This document shows, one piece after another, positions 18,155 to 27,228 of a stretch of 64,000 bases of DNA. This stretch comes from 55-13 sp037190145 (lineage in GTDB: Bacteria; Armatimonadota; Fimbriimonadia; Fimbriimonadales; Fimbriimonadaceae). A program made the position numbers and the translations under genes. Positions within the stretch are counted from its first letter, which is position 1. Each line of letters opens with the position of its first letter. The DNA is taken from the NCBI GenBank assembly GCA_037190145.1, contig JBBCJU010000009.1:134383-198382 (forward strand), written 5' to 3'. The notes under the pieces were generated by a model. That model had not been told where the DNA came from. It did no database searches and was given only the letters and a program-made list of their open reading frames with translations.

Positions 18155-20797
18155 ATGTCCGTTGAAGCATCTCTTCCCTCCGACAATCTCGAAATCGGAT
18201 GGAATGGGATGCTTCCAGCCGGAACCTACACATTCCTTACATTCACCATTTCTGGACTCGCTCAAGAGTTTCAGCGTAATGGGAAACCTTTAAATCGGCA
18301 CGGTTCTATTCAACGGATTGCCGAGGTTTGCGCTACACATGGAATCATTGTCCGCTCAAGCCAACAACCAAGACTACAAGTAGTCATTGCGTTCTCATCT
18401 GTATGGAATGCGATTGAGGCAATCTCAAAATATTATGAGTTAGAGGACGTCGACCTGTTGTCAATGGGTGTTTCTGCTGGCATTACTTTCGGGGAATCGC
18501 CCGATGCGTGTTTTCCACTACTAAAAGCGGCTGCGCTTGCAGATTTAGCCCTCCCCGGTCAGGTTCTGATATCTGCTTCAACATTTGAGTTAATACGCGA
18601 TGGAGCACCTTACGAGTGGGAGTTTGAAGATCTAGGCACAATACACCTAAATTTCCAGGTACGACGTGAAAGGATCTTCCAAATTCTTCATCCTTCTCTG
18701 CCATCCATCCGAGCTTTTCTTCAAACGGAAGAACGGATTCGCCCACCTTTGCCTCATCGGTTTGGCTTACTAATCGGACGAGAAGAATTCGTTGAAAAAT
18801 GTCATGGTCCACTGGCACGATTTCCAATCGTGACTTTGACGGGGCCAGCCGGAATAGGAAAATCGCACATCGCGAGTCGCCTCGCAAACCAACTACAGTC
18901 CCAAGGTGACGAAGTTGTATGGGTAAACCTCACCGGCGTTGAACGTGAAGAGCCTTTCTATGACCGTCTAGCTGAATCTTTAGGACTTCGTGGACGACAG
19001 TTCCCTTTAAAGCAGCTCATTCTGCGTCAGCTATCGGGACGGCGCATTCGCTTCATTCTTGATGGATGCGATCGATGCTTGGATGTAGCCAATGCCTTTG
19101 TCGATGAGGCCACAAAGTCTGTTGGTCCAAGTTTTTTGGTTACCTCGCCTCGCCGGCTCGGCTTATCGGAAGAGAAAGAGGTGGCCATCGTTGTGCCTCC
19201 ACTACCCACTCCTTCCCTTAAAGTTTTGTGGACGCCAGATGATTTAGAGGAACACGAATCGACCTCGCTGTTTATGGACCGCGCAAGAGAGACAAACCAG
19301 CGGTTTTCGATAGACGATGTTGAAGCAAACGCGGTTGCCCGACTGTGCGCACATCTTTCAGGTCACCCGTTATCTATTCTTTTAGCCGCAAATCGAGTGA
19401 ATCAGCTTGCCCCTAGCCAGATCTTGTTAGACTTGAAAGCAATTGAGGGAATACCCAAGAAACGCCCCTCTAGTACCTTGCAAAAAAATAGGCATGGATC
19501 GCTACATGAAGCACTCGAATGGACATTTGAGTGTTTATCACCAAGCGCCAAGAGTATTTTGCTTGCCATCGTGCCGTTACGCGGCCGTTGGGATACTCAC
19601 ATAGCGGCAACTCTTGCCGATCTAGACACAGACGAGATCAAGGCTCCACTTAGCGAACTTGTTGAAGCTGGATTGATTGATATTGATCAGGTGCTTTATG
19701 ACGGAAATCTTTATCGATTGCCCCTAGCTGTTGCTCAAATGGCGACTTCACGATTTGGATCAGCCGAGGCCAAAGCCGCCAGCTACGAACAACATAGTTT
19801 TGCAATGATCTCGATACTTGCGCAAACGGCCCAAATGCTGGGGGAAGATGGGGAACTTGAAGCTCTAAACCGATTTGATGAGCACAAAGATGACGTGTTT
19901 GCCGCCCTAGAATATAACTTACGCCCAGACGGGCATCTCTCCACCTTTACCGAAGCCCTCGTCAGATCCTGGTCTTACTGGTACATGCGAAACCATATTT
20001 CCGATGCTCTTCGACTAATAGACATTGCTGTTCAAAGGCATGGCAAAAAGCCAAGTAGTGATCTTGCGCGAGTCCTTAGCCTAGGTGGAGCCCTTGCCAC
20101 AAAAGCAGGAATGGTCGACAAAGCACAGGTTTATCTCCGAAAAGCTATCAAGATCGACAAAGATACAGAAGAGAGAAAAATTAGCTTTGCAGCTCTTGGT
20201 AATCAAGGAATGCTCTTCTGGTCCATCGGACAATATCAAAAAGCCTTAGCGAGTTTTGACGAGTCAATCCCCTTGATTCCAGATTCCCTTGCACCATCGG
20301 CCCGCACGAATCTTTATGCTTCCTGGTTTACCGCCCTCCTTGATGCCGGGGACATAATCAAAGCAGAAGAAGTTCACGCCGCGGCGCGAAAAAGCCAGGA
20401 AGACATGGGCAATCATCAACAAAACTGGATGCTCTCCGTTGGAGAGGGACAGCTCTGGCTGCGAAAGGGAGATGTTGAAAATGCGCAGGAAAAGTTTATC
20501 TGCTCCGCCCTAACCGCCTTGGAAGTGAAAGATTTAGCATCCTTAGCTCGATCTACGTATTGGCTCGCTGAATGTGAATACATAAAAGGACGAATTGCGC
20601 TTGCTTCGCAGTTTCTAGGATTTACACAGACAGCGAGCCAAGCATCTGGCATTAAGTTGTATCCAATAAACGAAGTAAGGATAAATAATCTTACATTAAA
20701 ATGCGAAAATCACCTTGGAGCGGTTGCATTCCGTCAATCCATCATATCTGGCTCTCTAATGTCACTCGTTGACTTACTGGCTCAAATAGAAAAATAA
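18155..20797 (+). CDS. STAND ATPase with degenerate nucleotide-cyclase domain and TPR tail
   Basis: An 880-residue protein in three parts. Residues about 20-190 follow the class III cyclase fold seen in cyclase/AAA regulators (TYTFLTFTISGLAQEF for TFLFTDIEGST; LPGQVLISASTFELIRDG; ERIFQILHPSLP), but the metal-binding aspartates are missing, so no cyclase activity is expected. Residues about 200-500 are an NB-ARC/AAA-like NTPase with P-loop GPAGIGKS (about 230-237), Walker B RIRFILDG and a GHPLSILLAA segment. The remainder is helical with TPR-like repeats (GNQGMLFWSIGQYQKALASFDESI). Such proteins are signal-responsive switches. The likely partner is the LuxR-type regulator encoded 13 bases upstream. 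What it senses is unknown. Confidence 0.78.
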   Translation: MSVEASLPSDNLEIGWNGMLPAGTYTFLTFTISGLAQEFQRNGKPLNRHGSIQRIAEVCATHGIIVRSSQQPRLQVVIAFSSVWNAIEAISKYYELEDVDLLSMGVSAGITFGESPDACFPLLKAAALADLALPGQVLISASTFELIRDGAPYEWEFEDLGTIHLNFQVRRERIFQILHPSLPSIRAFLQTEERIRPPLPHRFGLLIGREEFVEKCHGPLARFPIVTLTGPAGIGKSHIASRLANQLQSQGDEVVWVNLTGVEREEPFYDRLAESLGLRGRQFPLKQLILRQLSGRRIRFILDGCDRCLDVANAFVDEATKSVGPSFLVTSPRRLGLSEEKEVAIVVPPLPTPSLKVLWTPDDLEEHESTSLFMDRARETNQRFSIDDVEANAVARLCAHLSGHPLSILLAANRVNQLAPSQILLDLKAIEGIPKKRPSSTLQKNRHGSLHEALEWTFECLSPSAKSILLAIVPLRGRWDTHIAATLADLDTDEIKAPLSELVEAGLIDIDQVLYDGNLYRLPLAVAQMATSRFGSAEAKAASYEQHSFAMISILAQTAQMLGEDGELEALNRFDEHKDDVFAALEYNLRPDGHLSTFTEALVRSWSYWYMRNHISDALRLIDIAVQRHGKKPSSDLARVLSLGGALATKAGMVDKAQVYLRKAIKIDKDTEERKISFAALGNQGMLFWSIGQYQKALASFDESIPLIPDSLAPSARTNLYASWFTALLDAGDIIKAEEVHAAARKSQEDMGNHQQNWMLSVGEGQLWLRKGDVENAQEKFICSALTALEVKDLASLARSTYWLAECEYIKGRIALASQFLGFTQTASQASGIKLYPINEVRINNLTLKCENHLGAVAFRQSIISGSLMSLVDLLAQIEK

Positions 20798-20803
20798 ACT
20801 TTT

Positions 20804-20819
20804 TGGCACAGTTCATGCG
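20804..20819 (+). promoter_or_regulatory. Possible sigma-54 (-24/-12) promoter
   Basis: TGGCACAGTTCATGCG matches the -24/-12 consensus TGGCACR-N4-TTGCW except for A in place of the first T of the -12 box and G at the end; the GG and GC are 12 bases apart as required. rpoN is encoded nearby (23001-24386). Transcription would begin near 20830, four bases before the ATG of the exported-protein gene, giving an almost leaderless mRNA. A similar match occurs by chance inside a coding region at 36588, so this is weak. Confidence 0.3.
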
Positions 20820-20833
20820 CATTTGGCGCATCT

Positions 20834-21223
20834 ATGCTACGCATTGTTCGCTTCATTTCTCTACTCGTTGCTCTAGTTGGGCTGATTGTAACTCCTAGCC
20901 TTGCTACCGCGCCGCTTGATGGCGGTGGCCCAGTTGTTGTATCGACCAGCCACTCATCTGCACAAACTGGCCAGGTCGTCACCTTTACTGTTTATCTTGA
21001 CGGGCCAGCTAGCGGCGTTACACCACTTTCGATCTCAGCGACACCAGGATCATTCATCTCTATACCTAGTGCCATCCTGCCAGAAGAAGGAGTGACATCT
21101 GTCTCATTCCAAGCAACGATCGGTTTGTCTATTTACGGCACAGTATCGCTCAATGTGACTGATGGAAGCGCATTTATCTCATCTCCAATAATAACTCTGA
21201 CAGACACAGTTCGCCCATTTTGA
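20834..21223 (+). CDS. Small exported beta-sandwich protein, unknown function
   Basis: A 129-residue protein with a signal peptide (MLRIVRFISLLVALVGLIVTPSLA) and a mature part rich in Ser, Thr, Val and Gly with alternating hydrophobics (VVVSTSHSSAQTGQVVTFTVYL, FQATIGLSIYGTVSLNVTDG). The pattern suggests an Ig-like or Calx-beta-like single sandwich. No catalytic motif is visible. No Shine-Dalgarno sequence precedes the ATG. It follows the STAND gene by 36 bases on the same strand and may be its output, but no homology supports a function. Confidence 0.6.
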   Translation: MLRIVRFISLLVALVGLIVTPSLATAPLDGGGPVVVSTSHSSAQTGQVVTFTVYLDGPASGVTPLSISATPGSFISIPSAILPEEGVTSVSFQATIGLSIYGTVSLNVTDGSAFISSPIITLTDTVRPF

Positions 21224-21436
21224 ATTCTCCCAACCTTCCCTCTCGGAAAACAAAGCGCGTTACACGATTAGTTTTCTGTATGACTAGGAAAGGGATCTTC
21301 GACCAATAACTCACTCACATCTCGGTACAATATTGAACGTTGTCGAAAGCGAAGAAAGTCTACTGAACGTACATCCAGAGATGGGCGTACAAAATTCAGA
21401 AATTCAGACAGAAACCGCCAAGATTTCAACTTAAAT

Positions 21437-21512
<76 letters not shown>

Positions 21513-21513
21513 T

Positions 21514-22023
21514 TTACACATCTTCCCAACGAAACTTGGGAAGATTCAGCCGTAACGTTTTTTGACTCGTAACTCCCCTATTGTTAGAAAGCGGGAAGCT
21601 ACGCACGAGTGTGTTTCTGGAAACTGAGAACTGATCTTTTCCCTTGTATCCTACTAGCTGACGACGGTTCAGCTCAGGTACGACCCGTTTCTTAAGGTCT
21701 TGTCCAGTCCAAGTAAAGATTGTAACTTTGCCATGGAGTCCACTTCCTGCAGATCGAGTCGCGACAATCACCTCAAACCGACCGTCAGAGTCTAGATCTG
21801 CTGCCCAAGCCCCAGATAACTGACCGTCACGGTCAGTTCGCACGGTAGCTCGTTTGCCACTTGGCGCAACGACCGAGATGAGCAAACTTCCAATCAATCC
21901 GGTCTCCCGTGCTCCATTCGTTACATGTAGTTTGCAACCCTTATACATCCATGTCTTAGAGTCTGCCGAAAAAACAATCGAACTCAAAAGCCCAACGCAA
22001 AGTACTCCCACAAATCTTCGCAT
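21514..22023 (-). CDS. Exported PliI/FG-GAP-like protein (possible lysozyme-inhibitor fold)
   Basis: A 169-residue protein with a signal peptide (MRRFVGVLCVGLLSSIVFS). The central block GAWAADLDSDGRFEVIVATRSAGSG, followed by GKVTIFTW, PELNRRQLVGYKGKDQFSV and LVRSFPLS, resembles the PliI-type inhibitors of invertebrate lysozyme and FG-GAP calcium loops. From memory of the family I judge the PliI resemblance moderate. The stop lies two bases from the 3' end of the convergent tRNA gene. An alternative reading is a generic calcium-binding periplasmic protein. Confidence 0.6.
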   Translation of the reverse strand: MRRFVGVLCVGLLSSIVFSADSKTWMYKGCKLHVTNGARETGLIGSLLISVVAPSGKRATVRTDRDGQLSGAWAADLDSDGRFEVIVATRSAGSGLHGKVTIFTWTGQDLKKRVVPELNRRQLVGYKGKDQFSVSRNTLVRSFPLSNNRGVTSQKTLRLNLPKFRWEDV

Positions 22024-22079
22024 TCAATAACAATACCAAACAAACCTCGACCCTAGGTCTTGCTTCATCGCCAGCTAAA

Positions 22080-22958
22080 ATGAACTGTATGATCCTGAAA
22101 CTCGGGTTGCCAAAGGGAAGCTTGCAAGAAGCCACGTTCAATTTGTTTGAGAAGGCGGGCTTCCATTTTCGCACCTCATCTCGCTCCTACCAGCCATTAG
22201 TAGATGATGTTGAGATAGAACCCATTCTGCTTAGACCTCAAGAGATTCCAAGCTATATTCAGCAAGGCATTATCGACGCAGGGCTAACGGGAGCTGATTG
22301 GATCGCTGACACCGGTTCGGAAGTCCACGAGATTTGCGAGCTCAGATACAGCAAACTTACCAATAACCCAATCCGTATCGTTTTGGCCGTGCATAACGAT
22401 AGCCCCTATCAAAAAGCGGAGGATCTCGCGGGCAAAAGACTTGCCACGGAGTATGTTCGTCTCGCGACCCGATTCTTTCAAAGTAAGGGAGTAGAGGCAG
22501 ATATTGAGTTTAGTTGGGGCGCTTGCGAAGTAAAGGTCCCCCAACTCGTAGACGCCATTGTCGTTAATACCGAAACTGGTTCAAGCCTTCGCGCACACAA
22601 CCTTCGCATTATTGACACGCTGCTCACGTCAACCACTCGCTTTGTATGTAGTCAATCGGCATGGCAAGACGATTGGAAGCGTCAAAAAATGGAATCTTTG
22701 GAGATACTGCTTACTGGAGCAATGAATGCATCCAAGTTAGTTGGCCTAAAGATGAACATACCGACATCCAATCAATCTGAGATTCTCAACATATTGCCGT
22801 CACTACAAAACCCAACGATTTCTCCCCTTGCCGACTCTGCTTGGGTCGCTGCCGAAGTCATCCTCGAAGAAGTTCAAGTTCGAGACCTTATTCCCAAGCT
22901 CAAACGAGCAGGGGCAACTGGACTGGTCGAATATCCTCTCAACAAGGTTATTTATTAG
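22080..22958 (+). CDS. hisG: ATP phosphoribosyltransferase (long form HisG)
   Basis: A 292-residue enzyme of the long, self-regulated HisG type. It opens MILKLGLPKGSLQEATFNLFEKAGF (Met codons at 22080 and 22089 are both possible starts), with GIIDAGLTGADWI, KRLATEYVRLATRFF and the phosphoribosyl-binding region LVDAIVVNTETGSSLRAHNL. The C-terminal 75 residues (SEILNILPSLQNPTISPLAD and GATGLVEYPLNKVI) form the ACT-like histidine-binding domain. It catalyses the first step of histidine synthesis (ATP + PRPP). It stands alone here, not in a his operon. Confidence 0.92.
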   Translation: MNCMILKLGLPKGSLQEATFNLFEKAGFHFRTSSRSYQPLVDDVEIEPILLRPQEIPSYIQQGIIDAGLTGADWIADTGSEVHEICELRYSKLTNNPIRIVLAVHNDSPYQKAEDLAGKRLATEYVRLATRFFQSKGVEADIEFSWGACEVKVPQLVDAIVVNTETGSSLRAHNLRIIDTLLTSTTRFVCSQSAWQDDWKRQKMESLEILLTGAMNASKLVGLKMNIPTSNQSEILNILPSLQNPTISPLADSAWVAAEVILEEVQVRDLIPKLKRAGATGLVEYPLNKVIY

Positions 22959-22962
22959 TCGG

Positions 22963-22996
22963 ATAGGGTTGCGGCAAATTCGTGTGGCAACCCTAT
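22963..22996. terminator. Bidirectional hairpin between hisG and rpoN
   Basis: ATAGGGTTGC and GCAACCCTAT form a perfect 10-bp stem with a 14-base loop, filling the 42 bases between the convergent hisG and rpoN stops. Lacks long T runs on either side. Confidence 0.6.
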
Positions 22997-23000
22997 ATGA

Positions 23001-24386
23001 CTAAGCTGATTTACGCTTTCTAGAACTCAGGAGCTTCGTCCGATCTCGATACTTGTTCACTGTTCGACGCGCAACCTGAACTCCTTTCTGCTCAAGGAGT
23101 CGAGCAATAGCCTCGTCACTAAGAGGATTGTCGGGATTCTCGTGCTGAAGGATTTCCTCTATCATTTTTTGGACTCGTAAAGCCGGCTTAAAGAAGACCT
23201 CGAAAGGAACAACTTCTCCGCTGGATAATTGCACAAATTTATCCATGGTGGCCCGGCTAACTGTGCTCTCATGTATACCAAGCTCATCGGCCATCTTGGA
23301 TCGAGTCAAGGGTCGAAGAAACTCATAGGAACCTGTATCAACAAAACTGGGCTGATTCTGAATAAGGTATTCGCCAATCTTCCGTAGCGTTCTTTTTCTC
23401 TGGCGAATACAGCCTATAAAGTCTTCTGCTCTCTGGACATAGTGCGTCACGTGACGCTTTTCATCTTTGGGGGCCCGCTCCATGGATGATAAATCTTTAA
23501 AGCGCTTTTGGTACTCGCGATTAAGCGCTAGATCAGCCGCATCAACACCCTTCACCTCTATCTGCCAGCCGGTTTCATCCCGACGTAAAACGAGATCTGG
23601 AGTAACGGAATGGCCTTTGACGGACTTCGTGGAACGGGCTCCTCCAAATGCTTCACCAGGATATGGTGATAACTGAAGAATCTCTTGAAACGCTGACTCA
23701 ACCACATCCGGCATCACTTTGAATTTTCGTGTGATCTTCATGGTCCGGCGGGCAATCAAGTCATCCAAGTACCCTTTCACAATCGCTCTTGCAAGCTTCT
23801 GCTCTAGAGTTTCGGGATTCCTCAATTGGAGCAGGAGGCACTCCTGAAGGCTGGATGCCCCAACACCGGAAGGCTCGCAATCTTGCAGCTTTGCCAAAAC
23901 CCATTCCGCATGTTCTAGAGCGTGATGGGTAGCCAATGCAATCTCTTCAACCGGCATTGTAAGGTAACCCTTCTCATCAATGCACTCCACCATATACTCG
24001 CCCAATAGGTGAAGACTGTGCGGCAAGGATGGAATGAGTTGAGCGCGCAAATGATCCCAAAGAGACGTGCCTGAAGATGCAAGATCTAACCAATCTGTTT
24101 CTTCACTTTGGGGCAAGCTTCGCAAGAATTCGTTATCATCGCTGCTTGGTCGAAGCTCCTGAGGCGCCACCGTTCTTAGGATCATTTCTTCCTGAATCGG
24201 CTCTTGATCGTCCTGAAGACGCTCGAGAGCAGGGTTCTCATTCAGCTCTGTTTCCAGGGCTTGATCAAGCTCTGCCTGATTCAGTTGAAGTAAATAACTG
24301 GCCAATACGACTCGAGGGTCAACCCTTAACGTGGTTGATGTCTCGATACGTTGAGTGTGTCCTAATCCCGTTCGCAAATTCCTCAC
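23001..24386 (-). CDS. rpoN: RNA polymerase sigma-54 factor
   Basis: A 461-residue RpoN. Region I is glutamine/leucine-rich (VVLASYLLQLNQAELDQALE, then LNENPALERL), followed by an acidic linker, the core-binding domain (GVGASSLQECLLLQLRNPETL) and the DNA-binding part with MADELGIHESTVSRATMDKFVQ. The RpoN box reads VARRTVNKYRD, close to the canonical ARRTVAKYRE. It directs transcription from -24/-12 promoters and needs an AAA+ activator, none of which is encoded in this window. The start is a GTG; a TTG three codons in is an alternative. Confidence 0.92.
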   Translation of the reverse strand: MRNLRTGLGHTQRIETSTTLRVDPRVVLASYLLQLNQAELDQALETELNENPALERLQDDQEPIQEEMILRTVAPQELRPSSDDNEFLRSLPQSEETDWLDLASSGTSLWDHLRAQLIPSLPHSLHLLGEYMVECIDEKGYLTMPVEEIALATHHALEHAEWVLAKLQDCEPSGVGASSLQECLLLQLRNPETLEQKLARAIVKGYLDDLIARRTMKITRKFKVMPDVVESAFQEILQLSPYPGEAFGGARSTKSVKGHSVTPDLVLRRDETGWQIEVKGVDAADLALNREYQKRFKDLSSMERAPKDEKRHVTHYVQRAEDFIGCIRQRKRTLRKIGEYLIQNQPSFVDTGSYEFLRPLTRSKMADELGIHESTVSRATMDKFVQLSSGEVVPFEVFFKPALRVQKMIEEILQHENPDNPLSDEAIARLLEQKGVQVARRTVNKYRDRTKLLSSRKRKSA

Positions 24387-24642
24387 CCGATGGTCGCTTC
24401 CCGGCGACCGTCAATGAGAAGTATCGGAGGGCACCAGCCGACCTTGCCCGGTAATTCTTGGAGTTATCCCATTCTAAACTACAGGTCACTAAGCTTGGTA
24501 CGATTGAAAGCGAGACGTCCCTTCGAGGCCATGATTCCTCTTGAAACGGTCACCGGAAGTTTTGCAATCCTCCGGCAGGCAGTAAATATTGGGATTCATT
24601 TAGCTATATCATCGGTTCTTGCCTTATAATCAGCGACATCCT

Positions 24643-26157
24643 ATGAACCTTGCCTCCTCTACTGGTCTATTTAGAGGCTACGAGCGTGAGGGGTTCTTTG
24701 ACGAGATGATCGGGCTTAACGGAGAGCCACGCAGTTTCTGCCGACAGCTTTTCGAAACCCTGGACGCTATGTCGCCGGAAGATTTTCAGGCGCGCCGAGA
24801 ACTTGCTGACCTCACTCTGATGAATCAGGGCATCACCTTTACGGTGTACGGTCATGAAGCCGGAATAGAAAAGCCATTTCCTGTAGATTTGGTTCCTCGT
24901 GTCATCCAATCGGAGGAGTGGACTCATTTGGAACGAGGACTTACCCAACGAGTTACCGCCCTAAACCTGTTTCTTCACGATGTTTACCACGAGGGCAAAA
25001 TCCTAAGTGATGGCATTATCCCTCGAGATTTGGTTGTCAATGCTCCCAATTACCGACGTGAATTCGTCGGGGCAAATCCTCCGGGAGGCATTTACATTCA
25101 CGTTTGCGGCACAGATCTTATTCGAGATGGGGATGGTGTCTATCGAGTTTTAGAAGATAACTGTCGAACCCCAAGCGGAGTGTCCTACATGCTTGAAAAC
25201 CGCATGATCCTCATGCGAGTGTTTCCGAGTCTATTCCGTCAGCACCGAATACGTCCGATAGATGACTACACCTCGATCTTGCTCGCGAACTTGAGGTCTA
25301 TTCGACCGGGACGTTCCGCAAACCCTACGGTTGCGGTGCTAACGCCAGGGGTTTATAACTCCGCTTACTTTGAGCATAGCTTCCTTGCTCAGCAGATGGG
25401 AGTTGAGCTTGTGGAAGGGCGAGACCTTTTTGTAGAAGACAACCAGGTCTTTATGAAAACAACTCGCGGCGCAAAGCGTGTGGATGTCATCTACCGCCGA
25501 GTCGACGATGACTTTCTTGACCCCCTCGTATTCCGACAAGACTCGCTATTGGGTGTGCCTGGACTCGTCAATGCGTACCGGGCCGGAAACGTCTCTCTGG
25601 CAAACGGTATCGGAACCGGCATCGCCGACGATAAGGTGATATACGCATACGTGCCAGACATGATCAAGTATTACTTGGGAGAAAATGCGATCATTCCCAA
25701 TGTAGATACCTTCCTACCATGGCGAGAATCGGATCGACAACATGTCCTTGCAAACCTAGATAACTTGGTGGTGAAGGCCACCAACGAGTCAGGAGGCTAT
25801 GGGATGCTCATCGGCCCACAGGCCACGAAGGCCGAGATTGAAGAGTTTAGAGCCAAGATTGAAGCTGACCCCAGAGGGTACATAGCGCAGCCGCTGATTT
25901 CGCTATCGCGCTCTCCGTGCTTTGTAGAGGATCACTTTGAAGGCCGCCATGTGGATCTTCGTCCATACATCTTGGTCGGACTGGATGGTGTGAAGATTGT
26001 GCCGGGTGGACTTACCCGAGTTGCGTTGAGGAAGGGTTCTTATGTGGTGAATTCCAGCCAAGGGGGTGGAAGCAAAGACACTTGGGTTCTGGGAGGACCG
26101 CTAGAACAGGAACAGCGACTTGGTGATATGACTCAACGACAGGTGATGAATGCTTAG
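24643..26157 (+). CDS. Circularly permuted ATP-grasp protein (DUF404/DUF407, type 2)
   Basis: A 504-residue protein (ATG at 24643; a TTG eight codons earlier is unlikely). Family phrases: NQGITFTVYG, LNLFLHDVYHEGKIL, GIYIHVCGTDLIRD, RVLEDNCRTPSGVSYMLENR, LTPGVYNSAYFEHSFLAQQMGVELVEG, the ATP-grasp lysine region NLVVKATNESGGYGMLIGP and RHVDLRPYILVG. These enzymes are predicted peptide or amide ligases. It overlaps the alpha-E gene by eight bases and the two are followed by a transglutaminase gene, a conserved trio thought to make and process a peptide tag. Substrate unproven. Confidence 0.9.
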   Translation: MNLASSTGLFRGYEREGFFDEMIGLNGEPRSFCRQLFETLDAMSPEDFQARRELADLTLMNQGITFTVYGHEAGIEKPFPVDLVPRVIQSEEWTHLERGLTQRVTALNLFLHDVYHEGKILSDGIIPRDLVVNAPNYRREFVGANPPGGIYIHVCGTDLIRDGDGVYRVLEDNCRTPSGVSYMLENRMILMRVFPSLFRQHRIRPIDDYTSILLANLRSIRPGRSANPTVAVLTPGVYNSAYFEHSFLAQQMGVELVEGRDLFVEDNQVFMKTTRGAKRVDVIYRRVDDDFLDPLVFRQDSLLGVPGLVNAYRAGNVSLANGIGTGIADDKVIYAYVPDMIKYYLGENAIIPNVDTFLPWRESDRQHVLANLDNLVVKATNESGGYGMLIGPQATKAEIEEFRAKIEADPRGYIAQPLISLSRSPCFVEDHFEGRHVDLRPYILVGLDGVKIVPGGLTRVALRKGSYVVNSSQGGGSKDTWVLGGPLEQEQRLGDMTQRQVMNA

Positions 26158-27130
26158 CCGCCACGCCGACTACGCTTTCTGGATTGGTAGATACATCGAG
26201 CGCGCGGAGGCCACGGCCCGCATGATCGACGTTCATTACCACTATGGCCTTGAGAGTCCTCTTGTGGGCGAAGCTCTCCGGTGGTCATCCATTTTGGCTA
26301 TCTCTGGAACAGAGGAAAAGTACCGAGCGCGTTATAAGGACCTGGACGAGAAGAATATCCTTCACTTTTTCGCGTTTGATACAGATAATCCCAATTCGCT
26401 AGCCAGTTGTATTGCTTATGCTCGTGAGAACGCTCGCAGCATCCGCGACACCATTTCAAGTGAAATGTGGGAGAGCGTGAACAAGTGGTACCTCGGCATG
26501 AGAACTTGGAACGTAGAAGCGGTCCTGAAAGTATCTCCGCACACCTTCTTTACGTGGATCAAAAACGAGAGCCACCTGTTTCAGGGCATTACCAACCGCA
26601 CGTTGATGATGGGGGAAACTCGAGATTTTCACGATGCGGGGAGATTTCTGGAACGTGCCGATCAGTCGGCGCGAATCTTGGACGTTAAGTATCACGATCT
26701 TCTTCCAAGCTTCACCCAAGAATCTGCAATACGGGATGTTGAAGCGGTGGGAGTTGGAGGCACGGTGGATGACCATGGATGGCTTGCGGTTCTGAAGTCA
26801 GTCGGAGCCTTTGAGGCCTTTCGAAAGACCTATCATGAAGGGGTGACACCCAGACGTGTTGCCGAATTCTTGATCTTAAATCCCAAGTTTCCGGCTAGCG
26901 TACGGCATTCCATTGGCCGAGTTGATGGATGCCTTAAGAGGATTGGTAAGAATCAGGACCCGACGCCTAACAACCTTGCGGAACGAGAGGTCGGCAAGCT
27001 CTATCAAGAGCTGAACTACATGAGTGCGGAGGATATCATCAAAGAAGGTTTGCACGAGTTCCTAGACCGAGTTCAACTTAGGTGCATTCACATTGGAGAC
27101 GCGATACGGGAATGCTATCTCACGTATTAG
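26150..27130 (+). CDS. Alpha-E (DUF403) domain protein
   Basis: A 326-residue all-helical protein with the family start MLSRHADYAFWIGRYIERAEATARMIDV and repeated ARENARSIRDTISSEMWE and ETRDFHDAGRFLERADQSARILDVKYHDLL. Alpha-E proteins nearly always accompany the permuted ATP-grasp ligase, as here with an eight-base overlap. Their biochemical role is not established; a scaffold or accessory role to the ligase is inferred. Confidence 0.9.
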   Translation: MLSRHADYAFWIGRYIERAEATARMIDVHYHYGLESPLVGEALRWSSILAISGTEEKYRARYKDLDEKNILHFFAFDTDNPNSLASCIAYARENARSIRDTISSEMWESVNKWYLGMRTWNVEAVLKVSPHTFFTWIKNESHLFQGITNRTLMMGETRDFHDAGRFLERADQSARILDVKYHDLLPSFTQESAIRDVEAVGVGGTVDDHGWLAVLKSVGAFEAFRKTYHEGVTPRRVAEFLILNPKFPASVRHSIGRVDGCLKRIGKNQDPTPNNLAEREVGKLYQELNYMSAEDIIKEGLHEFLDRVQLRCIHIGDAIRECYLTY

Positions 27131-27153
27131 CCCAGAAACTACACTGGGTTTTT
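27129..27153 (+). terminator. Short intrinsic terminator or attenuator after the alpha-E gene
   Basis: CCCAG, eight-base loop, CTGGG followed by TTTTT. The stem is only five strong pairs plus two weak ones, so read-through into the transglutaminase gene is likely. Confidence 0.4.
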
Positions 27154-27228
27154 GCCGTGTTGCCAACAAAGGCTACTTTTAACGTCTATTGGACAGCGTT
27201 GTCACGTCCTAAATTGAGTTAACCGTCG

